DNA of 64,000 nucleotides from Mastigamoeba balamuthi (Eukaryota; Evosea; Mastigamoebida; Mastigamoebidae), in assembly GCA_902651635.1 (NCBI GenBank), contig CACRSC010000032.1, positions 359,212 to 423,211 on the forward strand, given 5' to 3'. The notes below the pieces were generated by a model that was not told the origin of the DNA, searched no databases, and saw only the letters and a list, made by a program, of their open reading frames with translations. Below are positions 41,563 to 52,501 of the stretch, piece by piece (the first letter of the stretch is position 1; every line of letters begins with the position of its first letter). The translations under genes and the position numbers were made by a program.

Positions 41563-43280
41563 ATGCTCGGACAGCGCCAGCTCCAGCCACTGCTGCTGCT
41601 GCTGCTCGCCCTCTGCGCGTGCAGCTCCCTCGCGCAGAACTGCGGCGTGGGCAGCGGCAAGGACACGTGCCCCTCGGACACTCCGTGCTGGTCCGCAAAA
41701 AACCAAGTCAAACGAAACTCGTCCACTCAGGTCCACCGCCACGGCCCGCTCCCCCTCGCAGCTCGCAGTACGGCTACTGCGGCACCTCGGACGCGCATTG
41801 CGGCGCGGGCTGCCTGTGCGGGTGCCCCGGCAAGCCCGCGTGCGGAGGCGGGGCGAAGCCGGACCCCAAGCCCAGCGGATCAGGCGACAAGGTCTACGCC
41901 GTCTACCTCGCCGACTGGACCGAGGGCGCCTCAGGGTGAGCCCCAGCCCCGCAGGGGGCTCTGGGCCGCTGCCACGCGCACTCACCCCCGGCGTCGCCGC
42001 GGCGCAGGTCGTGCGGCAGCGTTCCGTGCAAGTTCACGACGAGCGACATCGACACCTCGCTGATGACGCACATCAACGTCGCCTTCGCGGTGCTCGACAC
42101 GGCGGCCTACACGCTGAAGCTGGGCGACACGGGCTTCCTCTCGCGCGTCACGGGGCTCAGGGCGCGCAGCCCGGGCCTGCGCGTGCTGCTGTCGGTCGGC
42201 GGGGGCTCGTTCAGCTTCGACGAGGCCACCAAAGGCGTCTTCGGCAAGATGGCCGCCTCGCAGGCCACGCGCGCCGCGTTCATCGCCTCGGCCGTCCAGG
42301 GCGCGCGGCAGCACGCGCTCGACGGCATCGATATCGACTGGGAGTACCCGACGAGCGCGGACCGCTCCAACTTCGTGGCGCTGCTGCGCGAGCTCCGGGC
42401 CGCCGTCGACGCCGAGGAGCGCCCCGCGGGCACCGAGAAGCTGCTGCTGACCATCGCGGCGTCGGCGGGCTCGTGGGCGCTGGACGCGGGCTACGACCTG
42501 CCGGCGGTGGCGCAGAGCCTCGACTGGATCAACGTGATGACCTACGACATGTCGGGCAGCTGGGACTCGACGACGGGCCCGCACACGGCGCTGCGCGGGT
42601 GGCCCAACAGCATCGATGGCGCCGTGCAGTACTACCTCGACAAGGGCGTGCCCGCCAGCAAGCTGGTCGTGGGCCTCGCGAGCTACGGCAGGTCGTGGAC
42701 GCTCGCCTCGGCCGGCAACCACAAGTACGGCGCCGCGGCCACGGGCGCGGGGGCTGAGGGCCCGTGCACGGGCGAGGGCGGGGCGCTGGCCAACTACGAG
42801 ATCGAGCGCAACGTGCAGAGCCTCGGCTGGACGCAGGTCGTCGACGCGGCCACGACGACGGCCTACGCCTACAAGGGCGACCAGTTCGTCACGTACGACA
42901 CGCGCGAGACCGTCGCGGCCAAGGCGGACTACGTCTGCGAGAAGGACCTCAGGGGCGCGATGCTCTGGGTGCTCGACAACGACCGCAGCCAGTCGGGCGC
43001 CACCTTCTCCGCGGCCATACACCGCAGGCTCCTCGCCCAGCCCTGCGGCTCCAGCACGCCGGGCGCCCTGTCCAGCAGCTCCGCGCAGCAGCCGCCGCAG
43101 CCCAGCAGCTCCAGGGCCCACGAGCAGTCGGGCTCCAAGAGCGCCAAGAGCGCCGCGAGCAGCAAGAGGCCAGCGCACTCGAGCGACGACACGGACATAC
43201 TGCCCAACGCCGGCTCGATGCCTCAGACGTGCGCTGCCGCCGCCGTTGCAGCAGCAGCCCTGGTGGCACTGCCGCTGTAA
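41563..43280 (+). CDS. GPI-anchored chitinase: hevein-type CBM18 plus GH18
   Basis: GH18 chitinases cleave beta-1,4-N-acetylglucosamine chains by substrate-assisted catalysis. Exon 1 gives a signal peptide (MLGQRQLQPLLLLLLALCAC) and the start of a hevein domain (NCGVGSGKDTCPSDTPC). Exon 2 (from 41762) completes it with CSQYGYCGTSDAHCGAGC. The GH18 barrel follows (VYAVYLADWTEG, VLLSVGGGSFSF, DGIDIDWEYP with the DxxDxDxE motif and catalytic Glu, INVMTYDMSGSWD and ending GAMLWVLDNDR). A Ser-rich linker and the hydrophobic tail CAAAAVAAAALVALPL suggest a GPI anchor. Introns lie at 41691-41761 and about 41939-42007. Likely role: modelling a chitinous wall such as a cyst wall, or digesting fungal food. 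All catalytic residues are present. Confidence 0.93.
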
Positions 43281-44533
43281 CCCGGCTGAGTGAACTTGCC
43301 CAATGTGTGGCCTGCGTAAGTCAAAGACAAACGAGGACCTCTGATGTGAAATGATCATACCATCACCGCCATCTCGTACCTCTGGCCCGGGCTTTGATTG
43401 GATGCCGGCCCTTCTGTCCGTTATGGTCTGTACGCAATGCCCACCACTATCGTCTCTCGCGGTCGGTGGGCTGCTGAAGACATCTATCTACATACCCTTC
43501 CTTTCTTCTCTCAAAAGTGATTTTCCAGGTGTCTGCAATCGGAGTGTTTTGGTCGCTGTGTACTACAGGTGCATGCATCACATGTTTTTATCTGTGTAGT
43601 GCTGCTTCAGTCCAGCCTACTATGAGCTTCTTCTCAGGGGCACTGGACCCCACCTTGCTGCTGCTAGCAGGGATTGGGCTGTGGCAGCAATGACAGCTAC
43701 TGTGCCACTGCACTGCCACTGCTCGTGTGTTCTTCTTGTCAGCCTTGATCCAGTACTTGGTGTCAGAGGCGATGGAATTCCAGCCACAGCTCCTTCTTCA
43801 GCTGTTTCTGTGATGTAATGTGTTAGATAATTCTCAGATGTGAGGAAAAAGGAGGAAACGGGAGGGAAAAGAAAACACACTGTCATTTGTTTGAAGCCTG
43901 TGTTAAGAGCTTTCATAATAGCAGTGACTGCATCAGTGCCAAGTTCCCCGAGTACTGATGCTGCTGGTGCAGCATCTTCTGTATCCAAGGCCACCCAATT
44001 CTGAGAAAGAAAAATGTAAGAAGAGAAAAACAATAGAAGACAGTGCACCCCTTTAAACTCCTTCATGATGCAGCACCTCTTAGTCAATTCAATAACAGAA
44101 ATGTCTTTCTTGCACATTCACTATGAATTGAGATGGTTCTGTATAAGGACACACCAAGCACGTTTATGTGCTGTAGTGGATCCAGTTCCGCTACACAGTG
44201 CTATGCACAGAGGTATGTGTAGCAGTGCATAGCAAAAGTAATTGTGTAGCAAAGAGTAGAGGAAGCCTGAGTAGGTGAGCAGTCTAGATTTTGCCAGCTG
44301 GCTGATTTGCACTTGATGTCATTTGCACACTGAGACAGCAATGCAGAAGGGATTGAGTGGAGCAGGCAATGCTGCAGGAACAGGAGAGCAATGCCAGGCA
44401 AAACACACAGCTGCAGTTCAAGTACAGGAGAGGGAGGACAGAGAGGACAAACCATATCGCTGCAGAACATGTGACAGGTACTACTTCACTACTCCACACA
44501 GTGTAACCTGCAGAGGGCTGGCCACATGAGTGG
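43281..44533. other. Start of the lower-GC island, no intact gene
   Basis: From about 43300 the base composition drops and frames become short. A Cys-containing fragment (DKPYRCRTCDRYYF, plus strand near 44446) resembles a zinc-binding motif but its frame closes at 44529. GTCTAGATT near 44282 resembles the divergent-promoter palindrome. Otherwise nothing was identified. Confidence 0.4.
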
Positions 44534-45478
44534 TTGCCACTGCCCCGAGAAGTGGAACAGAACATCTGGAAGATGGTCTTCTCTGTTGGTGACCAACAGG
44601 ACTGCTGCATGGAGCCAGGCCAAAGCAGCAGAGAACAAACGCCATATGTTGTGCTGAACATTGCGTGCATAGCACATATGATTGTTGTCAGAGCTCCAGA
44701 GAAGGTAGAGGATGCAAAGGCAGACGTAGTGAACGAGTACTTCTTCAGTGCTGGGTTTCAGGAATTGTGTGCCAGAGCCAAAACACTGCACAAATCCCTG
44801 GGGTGAGAAGGAGAGCCAGTTGTCATTGCTCTGCAGGAGTACCATGACAAGGCCCAAGTTCACAAGGGAAGAGAGGAGTCATGGCTGGTCAAGATTCTGA
44901 ACATGACAAGGAATTGTGCAGGGCTTCCCATGAACCAGCTGCTGCTGGGAGAGCTGAGCATGCTGCCAAATGATATCCACAATGCCAGGGCCGACCTTCT
45001 GCCAGAGTTCCTGATCCTGTCTCGAATGGGGGTTAGAATGCTGTGTGGAGATCTCAGGATGTGCTGGGTGTATGCCTTTCGCAGCAAGCAGACACCATGA
45101 AGCAGTGCAAGAACGTCTCTGTGAAATCCCCAGGGGGGTCTGTTCTACAACCACCTCCCATGCCACTTCTCAGACAACATAGAGAGGTTTGGGCCACTGC
45201 CAGTCGTTTGTGCCCAGACACTGGAGTTCATCCAAGGAGTGATTGCCAAGACAGCATCGAGGAACACATGCAATCCAGAGATATATGGAACCTGGATGCA
45301 TACAGCCAGTACTCTGCACAGTCTAGCAGATGTCCAGCAACAGAGGAGCCCAAAGAACGTGAAGGTGAAGCACTTGATGGCAGCCAATACCATTGTCTTA
45401 AAGCCCAAGAAGGCGACGTGGTACAAGTGCCTGTACTACAACCTGCCCCTTGTGGAAGGAAGGAGCAATTGCTGTTAG
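44534..45478 (+). pseudogene. Long broken reading frame interrupted by TGA codons
   Basis: A single frame over more than 300 codons keeps protein-like composition (EVEQNIWKMVFSVGDQQDCC, LPNDIHNARADLLPEFLILS, LPVVCAQTLEFIQGVIAKTA, MAANTIVLKPKKATWYKCLY). It is interrupted by TGA at 44804, 45098 and 45119, and ends at TAG 45476. No family was recognised. Its place upstream of a retroelement pol region suggests a decayed element-encoded protein, for example gag or an accessory frame, but a dead host gene is equally possible. Confidence 0.45.
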
Positions 45479-46323
45479 GCTTCTCCCATTTTAAGACAAG
45501 AAATGGTCTAGGGATCACAAGCCACTGTTGAAGGACGTCTTTGAATTTAGTGAGATCAGGTCTGTTCAGTTCTCACAGGAAAGGCAGACTAGACTGGCTC
45601 TGTCAGTGTGCTGGTACTCAAAGTGCCTGCAAGGACTCGTCTGGGAGAGCCATTTCCCATCAAGTACTGGAGTTACACCGAAGTTGCATGGAGGTTCTCC
45701 AGCATTCATCGAGTTGCTTGGAAGACTGTTTCTTTTGAGTCTGGTAGCAGTGCCAAGCTGCAGAGTGGAACTTTGTATGTTGTCCCAAATCGCCATATAC
45801 AGAAGTGAAGCCCAACAACAGAGGGGAAAACTGGAGTCCGAATACTGTTTTTATTTCTTCTTGCTGGGGTTTGTGGGTACAAAAGTGTGAAGAAGAAGGT
45901 GCTCTCCAACAACAGAGGGAATTCCCAGGGGAAGACGCCGTGCAGGAGCAATTCCTGGAACGTCTACAGCCAGTGTACACGAGGTTTCGTCAACCAGGCC
46001 AGAGCCCAACGAGGAGGACAACGACCAGGAGAGCGCAGAGGACCAGAGAACACATCGTGGGGCTGTTCACATGGTGAGTGAGCTGTGTGTTGCGTTGAGG
46101 AACGCCAAAAGCACCCCGCAGCGTGAATTCGAGATGGTCAGGAAATGCTCACGACGACAACGGCAGGCAAGGATCTCATCACCAGGATCAACGAAGGACC
46201 AGAGGCTGTACCAGCAGGGCCAGTAGCCAAGCTCGAGGGGACGGTGTTTGAGTTGCCAGCAGAGGTCGAGGTCGAGGCTCAGCTGAGGGAGCAGACAGAG
46301 AGAGAAACGAGTGGCCAAGGGCT
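45479..46323. other. Gene-free part of the lower-GC island
   Basis: Short frames only. The last part (about 46150-46320) has coding-like sequence (LEGTVFELPAEVEVEAQLRE) just before the pol frame, and may be its 5' extension in another frame. No long terminal repeat was identified by eye. Confidence 0.35.
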
Positions 46324-48231
46324 GTGGAACCCCAGAGGACGACCACCAACAGGAAACTGAAGCCTTGCATCGAGGTGGAAGTCGAGGGTGGTTCGGGGAA
46401 GCTTGTGTGCATGTTGGATACGCAGGCCGATATCAGCGAGATGAATACGGTCGCTCAGCGTCTAGGACTCAGGATTGAACAGGGACCCGCAGTCATGTTG
46501 CACGGGCACGATGGATCGACTAAAACGACAGAGCAGAAGACCCACACAAAGGTACGGTTCACCAGGGACGCACCAGAACGGGAAATCTTCTTGTACGTCG
46601 TTGAGGGAGCACCAGAGGGCGACTACACGATCATCGGGGTCAGAGATCTTCAGGGCTACACGATCACTCTACTAGAGCCACCCCAGGTGCATTGGCACGG
46701 TATCCCAATGGAGGCATCCATCGAGGAGGACGTCGGAGGGGATAACGGGGGAGAGGCTACGGTGTATGCAGTGGGAGTCCAGTCATACGAGGTCTGTCGC
46801 GAGGTGGGATGCCCACCAGTGTTGCTAGGTATGGAACTCACGGGGGAGGAGAGGAGGGACTTCATCGAGACAGTGCTGAAGCCGTATGCATCTGTCTTCG
46901 TTTCGGTTGTCAGGAGTGAGCCTGCGGACTTTGGGGCGGAATTCGATATCGAGCTACTTCCAGGGGCTCACCCAGTGAAGAGCACACCGAGTATGCTGCC
47001 CAAGGAGGACAGGGACTTCGTTCACGCTGAAATCGTGAAGTACCTTGAGATGCCAATCATCTCTGCAGAGAGGGCTTCTAGGGTGACGGTATCACACTGC
47101 ACGAATGGAGACAAGCGTCTGTGCTTCAACTACATCAAGATGAACCATTGGATCAAGAAGCTCGCATACCCAAGCAAGAACTGGAGCTGCTACTGCAGGA
47201 ATTCCCACAAAACCTACTATGGAGACGCAGACCTGAAGAAAGCATACAACCAGGCAGCTGCAACGAAGAGAGCAGGAGAGATAATGGCTTTCGTCACCGA
47301 GGAGGGTCATTTCGAGGCTCTGAGACTCATGTTCGGTGTGTCAACGGGATCTGCATGGTTCCAGAGGACAATTGATAGGTGGAGTCTACCCGCAAAGCCA
47401 TTTCAGCTGTTCATCGACAATGCGTGCCATGGGGTGCAAACGTATGCAGAGTTCAAGGACGTTTGGGGCAGGTTTCTAGGGTTGTGCAAGGAGACGAATG
47501 TGGGACTCAGTGCATCCAAGTGTTTCTTCGGGGGAATGTACATGCGTTGTGTTGGTCGGGTTGTGGGACAGGAGGGACTTCAGACTGATCCAGAGAGGTT
47601 GGAGCCACTGAGGACAATGCAGGAACCACGAGACAGAATGACTCTCAGGTCGTTCTTGGGGTTGTGCCAGTGGTTCTCGGTGTTTGTTCCAGCAATGACG
47701 GATCAGATGGCATCCCTGTGGTACCTTACAAAGGCCAAGTCGTTTTCCTGGGAGGAGGAGCACGAGAGGGCATTCAGAAACGTCCGAGATGCAATTCTGA
47801 ACGCTTCAGTTCTGTACCAGCCTGTGCCTGGAGGATTGCTGATTGTGAGAACGGACTTCTCGGCAGTGGCAATTGCAGGGGTACTACTGATGCAGGACAT
47901 GATCAACAGGGTGTTGAGGCCAGTGGCGTTTTTCTCGAGGAAACTCACGAAGTGTGAGACCAAGTAGCCAAACATCGAGGAAGAGGCGTTGGCAGTGGTC
48001 TGGATGACGTCACATGCGAGGTCCAGGGCCTGTGACACGAGGAACGATCCTCCAGTCACAACAGTCAAAGACTACATGCAAAAGGCTAAGGGGAGGCAGG
48101 GGTATGAGGATGAAGCGAATGTTCCTGTGCTTCTCCCCTGGGGCAACAAGCTGTGCACATACATCAAGGACAAGGGCCTGAGGATCAAGTTGAAGGACGA
48201 GATAAAGGCAGCATTGAGGGCCATTTCGTGA
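46324..48231 (+). mobile_element. Degenerate Ty3/Gypsy-like retroelement pol region
   Basis: The frame 46324-47967 has the order protease, reverse transcriptase, RNase H of a Ty3/Gypsy pol. The protease region has CMLDTQADISEMN, where retroelement proteases usually read DTGA or DSGA. Reverse transcriptase landmarks are LRLMFGVSTGSAWFQRTIDR, the active-site segment QLFIDNACHG (FIDN in place of the usual YxDD or FxDD) and LSASKCFFGG. The start of RNase H shows FSWEEEHERAF and VRTDFSAVAIAGVLLM. A TAG at 47965 interrupts it exactly where this region normally runs on, and the same frame continues for about 85 codons (EEEALAVVWMTSHARS) to 48231 without a recognisable integrase. It is therefore a dead or highly divergent copy. 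No integrase, tRNA primer site or terminal repeats were recognised. Confidence 0.75.
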
Positions 48232-48412
48232 TTCCAGGCCATACTGAGCCAGCCCTGGAGTGTTGAAGGGGGGAAGTGTAGTGCTGGCTGGTCTCAGAAC
48301 GGCCAAACAGTACTATGCAAAGCCAAAGTCAGTTACATGTGAGGTGAGTGATTTGCATGTTTGGTATTCCAGAAAGGACGAATAAATTGTCAGTTCCCTT
48401 TTTTCGCCCATA

Positions 48413-49230
48413 GTGAGACGAGAGCAGGCCTTGTTGGAGTCTCTGCGGGCTCTTAGGGCAGGGAGGTCAAATATGCCACAGCTGCAGAAGAAGCAGCAGA
48501 TCTCAGCCCTCATGAAGATGTCACACGACCTCCTCACCATTTTCACTGCCAAGCCCAGCGAGAAGCGTGCCCACCAGCCCTTCACCTTTGAAGAGGTCAG
48601 GGCTGGGTTCAAGGCCATGCAGATGCTGCTTGGCGGAACTCTGAGTGACCTCATCATGAGGTACGAAACCCCGTTCCCCATTCTTCCTTGTTCTCCTGGC
48701 TCTATTCAAACTATTTTATGCAGGATGAATGCCCTCATGCGTGCTGTTAAGGCAGGCACGCAGTCCAGGGAGCTGATGCTCAGGGAGAAGCTTATGCTCG
48801 GCATTCCTGGTACGTTTCTTTCCCTACCCTTTAGAAATTATAATATTACATGCATTGATTGAAATATGAAAAACAAAGTCCCGGAGCTGGAGAACCTCCC
48901 TGCAGACAGGGGGCCCTACACTGCTCTGTCTGTGATAATGGCAAGGCCCATTGTCTCGCAGATGAGCAGTAGACCAAGGTCAACTACCACCCCCTGTTCA
49001 TGAAGCACCCTGAGTGGAGGTATTAACTCTTTCTCCTTCTCTTGTTCTCTCTTACCACGTTTCATCTGACTTTATCTACAGGTCAGACATAATAGAGCAC
49101 TGTGACGACGTCATCCAGGCTGTCTGGCCACTGGAGTTCCAGACACTGTTAACTGCACACCCCCTGGTGAGGAAGGTGGTGTGCGAGCACATTCAGACCG
49201 TCTGGCAGAACTACCACAGCAACGTGAAGT
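48413..49230 (+). pseudogene. Fragmented multi-exon gene of unknown family
   Basis: Exon-like blocks are joined by AT-rich introns with good signals. Block 1 (48413-48660, LRALRAGRSNMPQLQKKQQI, FTFEEVRAGFKAMQMLLGGT) is followed by an intron starting GTACGAAAC and ending TTTATGCAG. Block 2 is 48724-48810 (MNALMRAVKAGTQSRELMLR). Block 3 starts near 48878 (ELENLPADRGPYTALSVIMA), and block 4 starts near 49082 (SDIIEHCDDVIQAVWPLEFQ). Between blocks 3 and 4 the frame shifts and a TAG intervenes near 48973. No start codon, end or family was found. It is probably a dead gene or part of a mobile element. Confidence 0.4.
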
Positions 49231-49239
49231 GTGTTTCCT

Positions 49240-49530
49240 TTATGCACGACAGTTGCTCCAGTGGCCGTGTCCCAGAGCCTCTGCATCGTGTCCCGTGACC
49301 CCTGCCATCAGGCGAGAACGCGCAGCACAGCACCTGCGGGGAGCAGCAGGAGTGTCAGGTGGCTCAGCGCTCTGTGCGGACCATCTGATCTGTGTGGCCC
49401 TGCCACGCGGCATTGATGTAGAGCTACTACATCGCGTGTTCTCTGCTCTGCTCATGTCGAGATTGCATTTCAGTAAAAAGGAGGAGCAGAGACGGAACCA
49501 ACCACTAAAGGCGTGACGTTGTGCCTCTGA
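49240..49530 (-). pseudogene. WD40-exon fragment copied from the WDSUB1-like gene
   Basis: This segment is similar to about 52300-52620, the first exons and upstream flank of the WD40 gene on the same strand. Shared stretches include GTGGCCGTGTCCCA, GATCTGTGTGGCCCTGCCAC and GGAGCAGAGACGGAACCAAC. In the fragment the WD40 coding part is frameshifted and lacks the GxWDxxT-type core, so it is a dead partial duplicate. Confidence 0.7.
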
Positions 49531-49968
49531 CGAATCTGCAGACTTCTCCTAAACAAGCTTTTCTGAATCCTGAATTCAGTATCAATGGGACGTTCAACTG
49601 GCGGCAGTGCTATCGGGCAGCTGGGCGGATGCAGTGGTTGCGGCCAACACAACCCGTAGTGCTCCCTGCAGCTCTCAACACGGCTACCTCAGCACCTCTG
49701 ACGCGCAAAGGCGACAAGTCATTCGCGTGCCACACAAGTGCGAGACCGTCGTAGCAAACGCCTCATCTGCTTATTTGAGTGAATTTGCATCGACCAGCCA
49801 CTATCCCCAATGTGCACTGATCGCAGTGTTGTGATATGTGCTTGAAAGTGAACACTGGGTGTTGCAGGAACGGTATCAACCCCGAGCACCGGTGGGCTGG
49901 TTCAGAGTGAAAAACTGCACTCTTCATTCGTTCTGGTTTTTCGTCAAGGGGCGGATCTCATGAGGTTA
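49531..49968. other. Gene-free stretch with a possible chitin-binding remnant
   Basis: Near 49655-49712 a plus-strand frame reads CSSQHGYLSTSDAQ, resembling the hevein block CSQYGYCGTSDAH of the chitinase at 41762, with key Cys residues lost. The rest shows nothing recognisable. Confidence 0.35.
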
Positions 49969-52501
49969 TCAATGGAACTTGACCGAAGTGCTGCTGGCGA
50001 ATGCCCTTATTGCATTCAACAGAGTGCGGCAGAGAGTAAGTTGGGTGCCCATTGTGATCCCTGTCATCGGAGACGTCTGATGACCCTCGAGCCACTTGCG
50101 AATGGCCCTTCCCTCGTATATGAACCCGTCCTCTGCCATCACAGGCTCCTCCATCAGCTCCAATGTGATCGGGCATTTGTAGTCATACGGTGCTTCTCTG
50201 TCCTCTGGTTTGCATGCCGTTCCTTCTGGTGCCTGCACACCAGATGGGGTGTTTGTCTCTGAGCTCTTTGCACCAACCAGCCTGTGAACAGCTGTGAAGT
50301 AGCTCTTGCGCAGCTGCATGATCTGCCTGGCGATCCTGATGCTGTCGCCCAGTGGAAACACTCCGAGCTCTGCGATGTCCTTTGCATCGAAGTGCATGAG
50401 GTGCTCTCCTCTGATTCCACTGCGTGATGCTTTGGCTGCCGCAGCTTCGTCTGCGCCGTTAGACCTGAGCCACTGCGCTACCTGCTCTTCTGTCGACGTG
50501 CCGCACTCTAGCGCACTCCTCCACTCTGCACCGAGGACAGGGAACCCAGCATGACTATCGATTGTTGCATGCGTCAGGCGCAGCATTCCACAGGCCTCCA
50601 CTGTGCACAACGAGTGTTGCAGGAGCTTGCAGTCCTTCATGCTATGCAGCCCCAGATTGCACAGCATTTCGGTTGTGGCCTCAACGACTGTGTCTCCCGA
50701 CATCCTCTGAACAGCCAGTGCTCTTGGGCACCCCCTGATTCCCAGTTCAACCAACACATATCGAATCATCTCTGGCCCCAAAATTGCGAGGTCCCTCGTG
50801 GACAGAGCTTTGCTGAACTGTGCTGCCTGCTCGCTGGCCTTGTGCATGCGCGTTGTGAGCACTGCCTCCTTCTCTGTTGCCTCCTGCAGCTTCTTGTTCT
50901 GCTCTGCACACTCGGTTGCTGTATGGGTCTCCAATTCTCTTGCTTCTGTCGCGTGCTTCTGCAGCTGTTCGAGCTTGGTGCGGCAGTCCTGCAGCTCCTT
51001 CTCGAGCTTCTCGATGGTAGCTCTTTCATTCTCAATGGCCGTGTCAGCCAGCTGGACCTCCTCTGATCTCGTTTGCATCTGAATTCTTGCCTTTTCCGAG
51101 GACATCTCCAGCTGCTCCCGCACAGATGCTGCTTCCTCCAGAGCAAAACGCAACTGCGCAGAAAGACAGAGAGGTCTACAATGGAGATCCCACAGCCTGA
51201 GATTCTTGTCCCTCGAGCCTGCCACAACTGTGCTGCTATCTGGGGAAAAACTGCAGGAATTCACCTTCGAAATGATGAGAAATAACAGAACCATGGCCGT
51301 GATGTGATGTATGATGTACCTTGGCATTCTGTTCCAAGGTTGCAACAAACGATCTGGTGTCCACATCCCACAGCCTCACCGTCTTGTCGTACGACCCTGA
51401 CACGATGCTGGTACCATCTGGTGAGAACCCACAGCTCACCACCTGCCATTCAAAGATACAGATTACGTTCTGAGTTCGATGTAATGACAGTGATGCCTAC
51501 AGCGCTCGTGTGGCCAGTGAGAGTGGAGACATGCGATCTGCTGTCAGTGTCCCAGAGCCTCAGTGTGCCATCCTGTGACCCTGACACAACAGTGGTACCA
51601 TCCGGTGCGTAGGCGCAGCAGTGCACCTCATGGGGGCATCAGCAGAGTCAAAGTGGTGAGTGAGCACACCACGTCAGTGTGGCCTGCGAGAGTTGCGATA
51701 CACGAGGTGCTGGCAATGTCCCACAGGCGCAGTGTCTTGTCCGCTGAGGCTGACACAAGGGTGCTGCCATCTGGCGAGAAGGCACAGCACCTCACCTGCG
51801 TTGGCCGAGTATTGCAGTGTCGTTGTTAGCAGTTGTGACAAACAGAACTTGTGGTTGCATCGTCATCCAACCTGGCCCGAGTGGCCTGTGAGGATCGACA
51901 CCAGTGACCCGCTGGCAGTTCTCCACAGCCTCAGCGTGTTGTCGTACGACCCAGAGGCTATTGTGCTGCCGTCGGGCGAGAACGCACAGCATCTCACCTG
52001 TTTGGCGGACCACACACCACAGGGCACTCGCCTGTCAGCAGGCTTAACCGGGAAGGAGGGTATGCGAACAGAATCTGTGTGGCCTGTGAGGGTCGACACA
52101 AGCACCCCGCTGGCCGCTTCCCAGAGCCTCATTGTTCTGTCAGCTGATCCCGAGACAATTCTGCTGCCGTCGGGGGCGAAGGCACAGCAGCCCACCTGCG
52201 AAAACAAACATAGCGGCACAGTAACGTTGAGCATAGAGCACAGTGAGTGCCCTGTGTCAGTGTGCAGTGTTGCCAACCCAGCTGCTGTGGCCAGAAAGTG
52301 TTGTGATGGTCGCTCCGGTGGCCGTGTCCCACAACCTGAGCGTCCCATCACCCGACCCCGAAACAGCCCTCCTGCCGTCGGGCGAGAACTCGCAGCAGAT
52401 AACCTGCGACAAGCAGCACAGTGTCAGGTGGTGTGGTACTCTGTACGCACCACCTGATCTGTGTGGCCCTGCCACAAGGTGCTGGTGTAGATCGACGACA
52501 T
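49969..52501 (-). CDS. WDSUB1: WDSUB1-like protein: WD40, coiled coil, SAM, U-box
   Basis: U-box proteins are E3 ubiquitin ligases; WDSUB1 couples a WD40 propeller to SAM and U-box domains. Exon 1 starts [16 protein letters not shown] at 52501. Seven following exons each carry one WD40 repeat, such as [20 protein letters not shown] and [20 protein letters not shown], the introns falling at the same place between repeats. The last exon (about 51230-49969) adds a final blade and a coiled coil ([20 protein letters not shown]). Next come a long linker and a SAM-like domain ([15 protein letters not shown] to [16 protein letters not shown]). The U-box is [20 protein letters not shown] to the end. 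The U-box Pro and EDGxxYE positions are present. The coiled coil between the propeller and SAM is larger than in animal WDSUB1. Codon use is less GC-rich than in genes outside the island. Confidence 0.88.

Noticed and set aside
43300-48300. Long terminal repeats flanking the pol region
   Set aside because: No matching direct repeats could be found by eye; a computed self-alignment would be needed.
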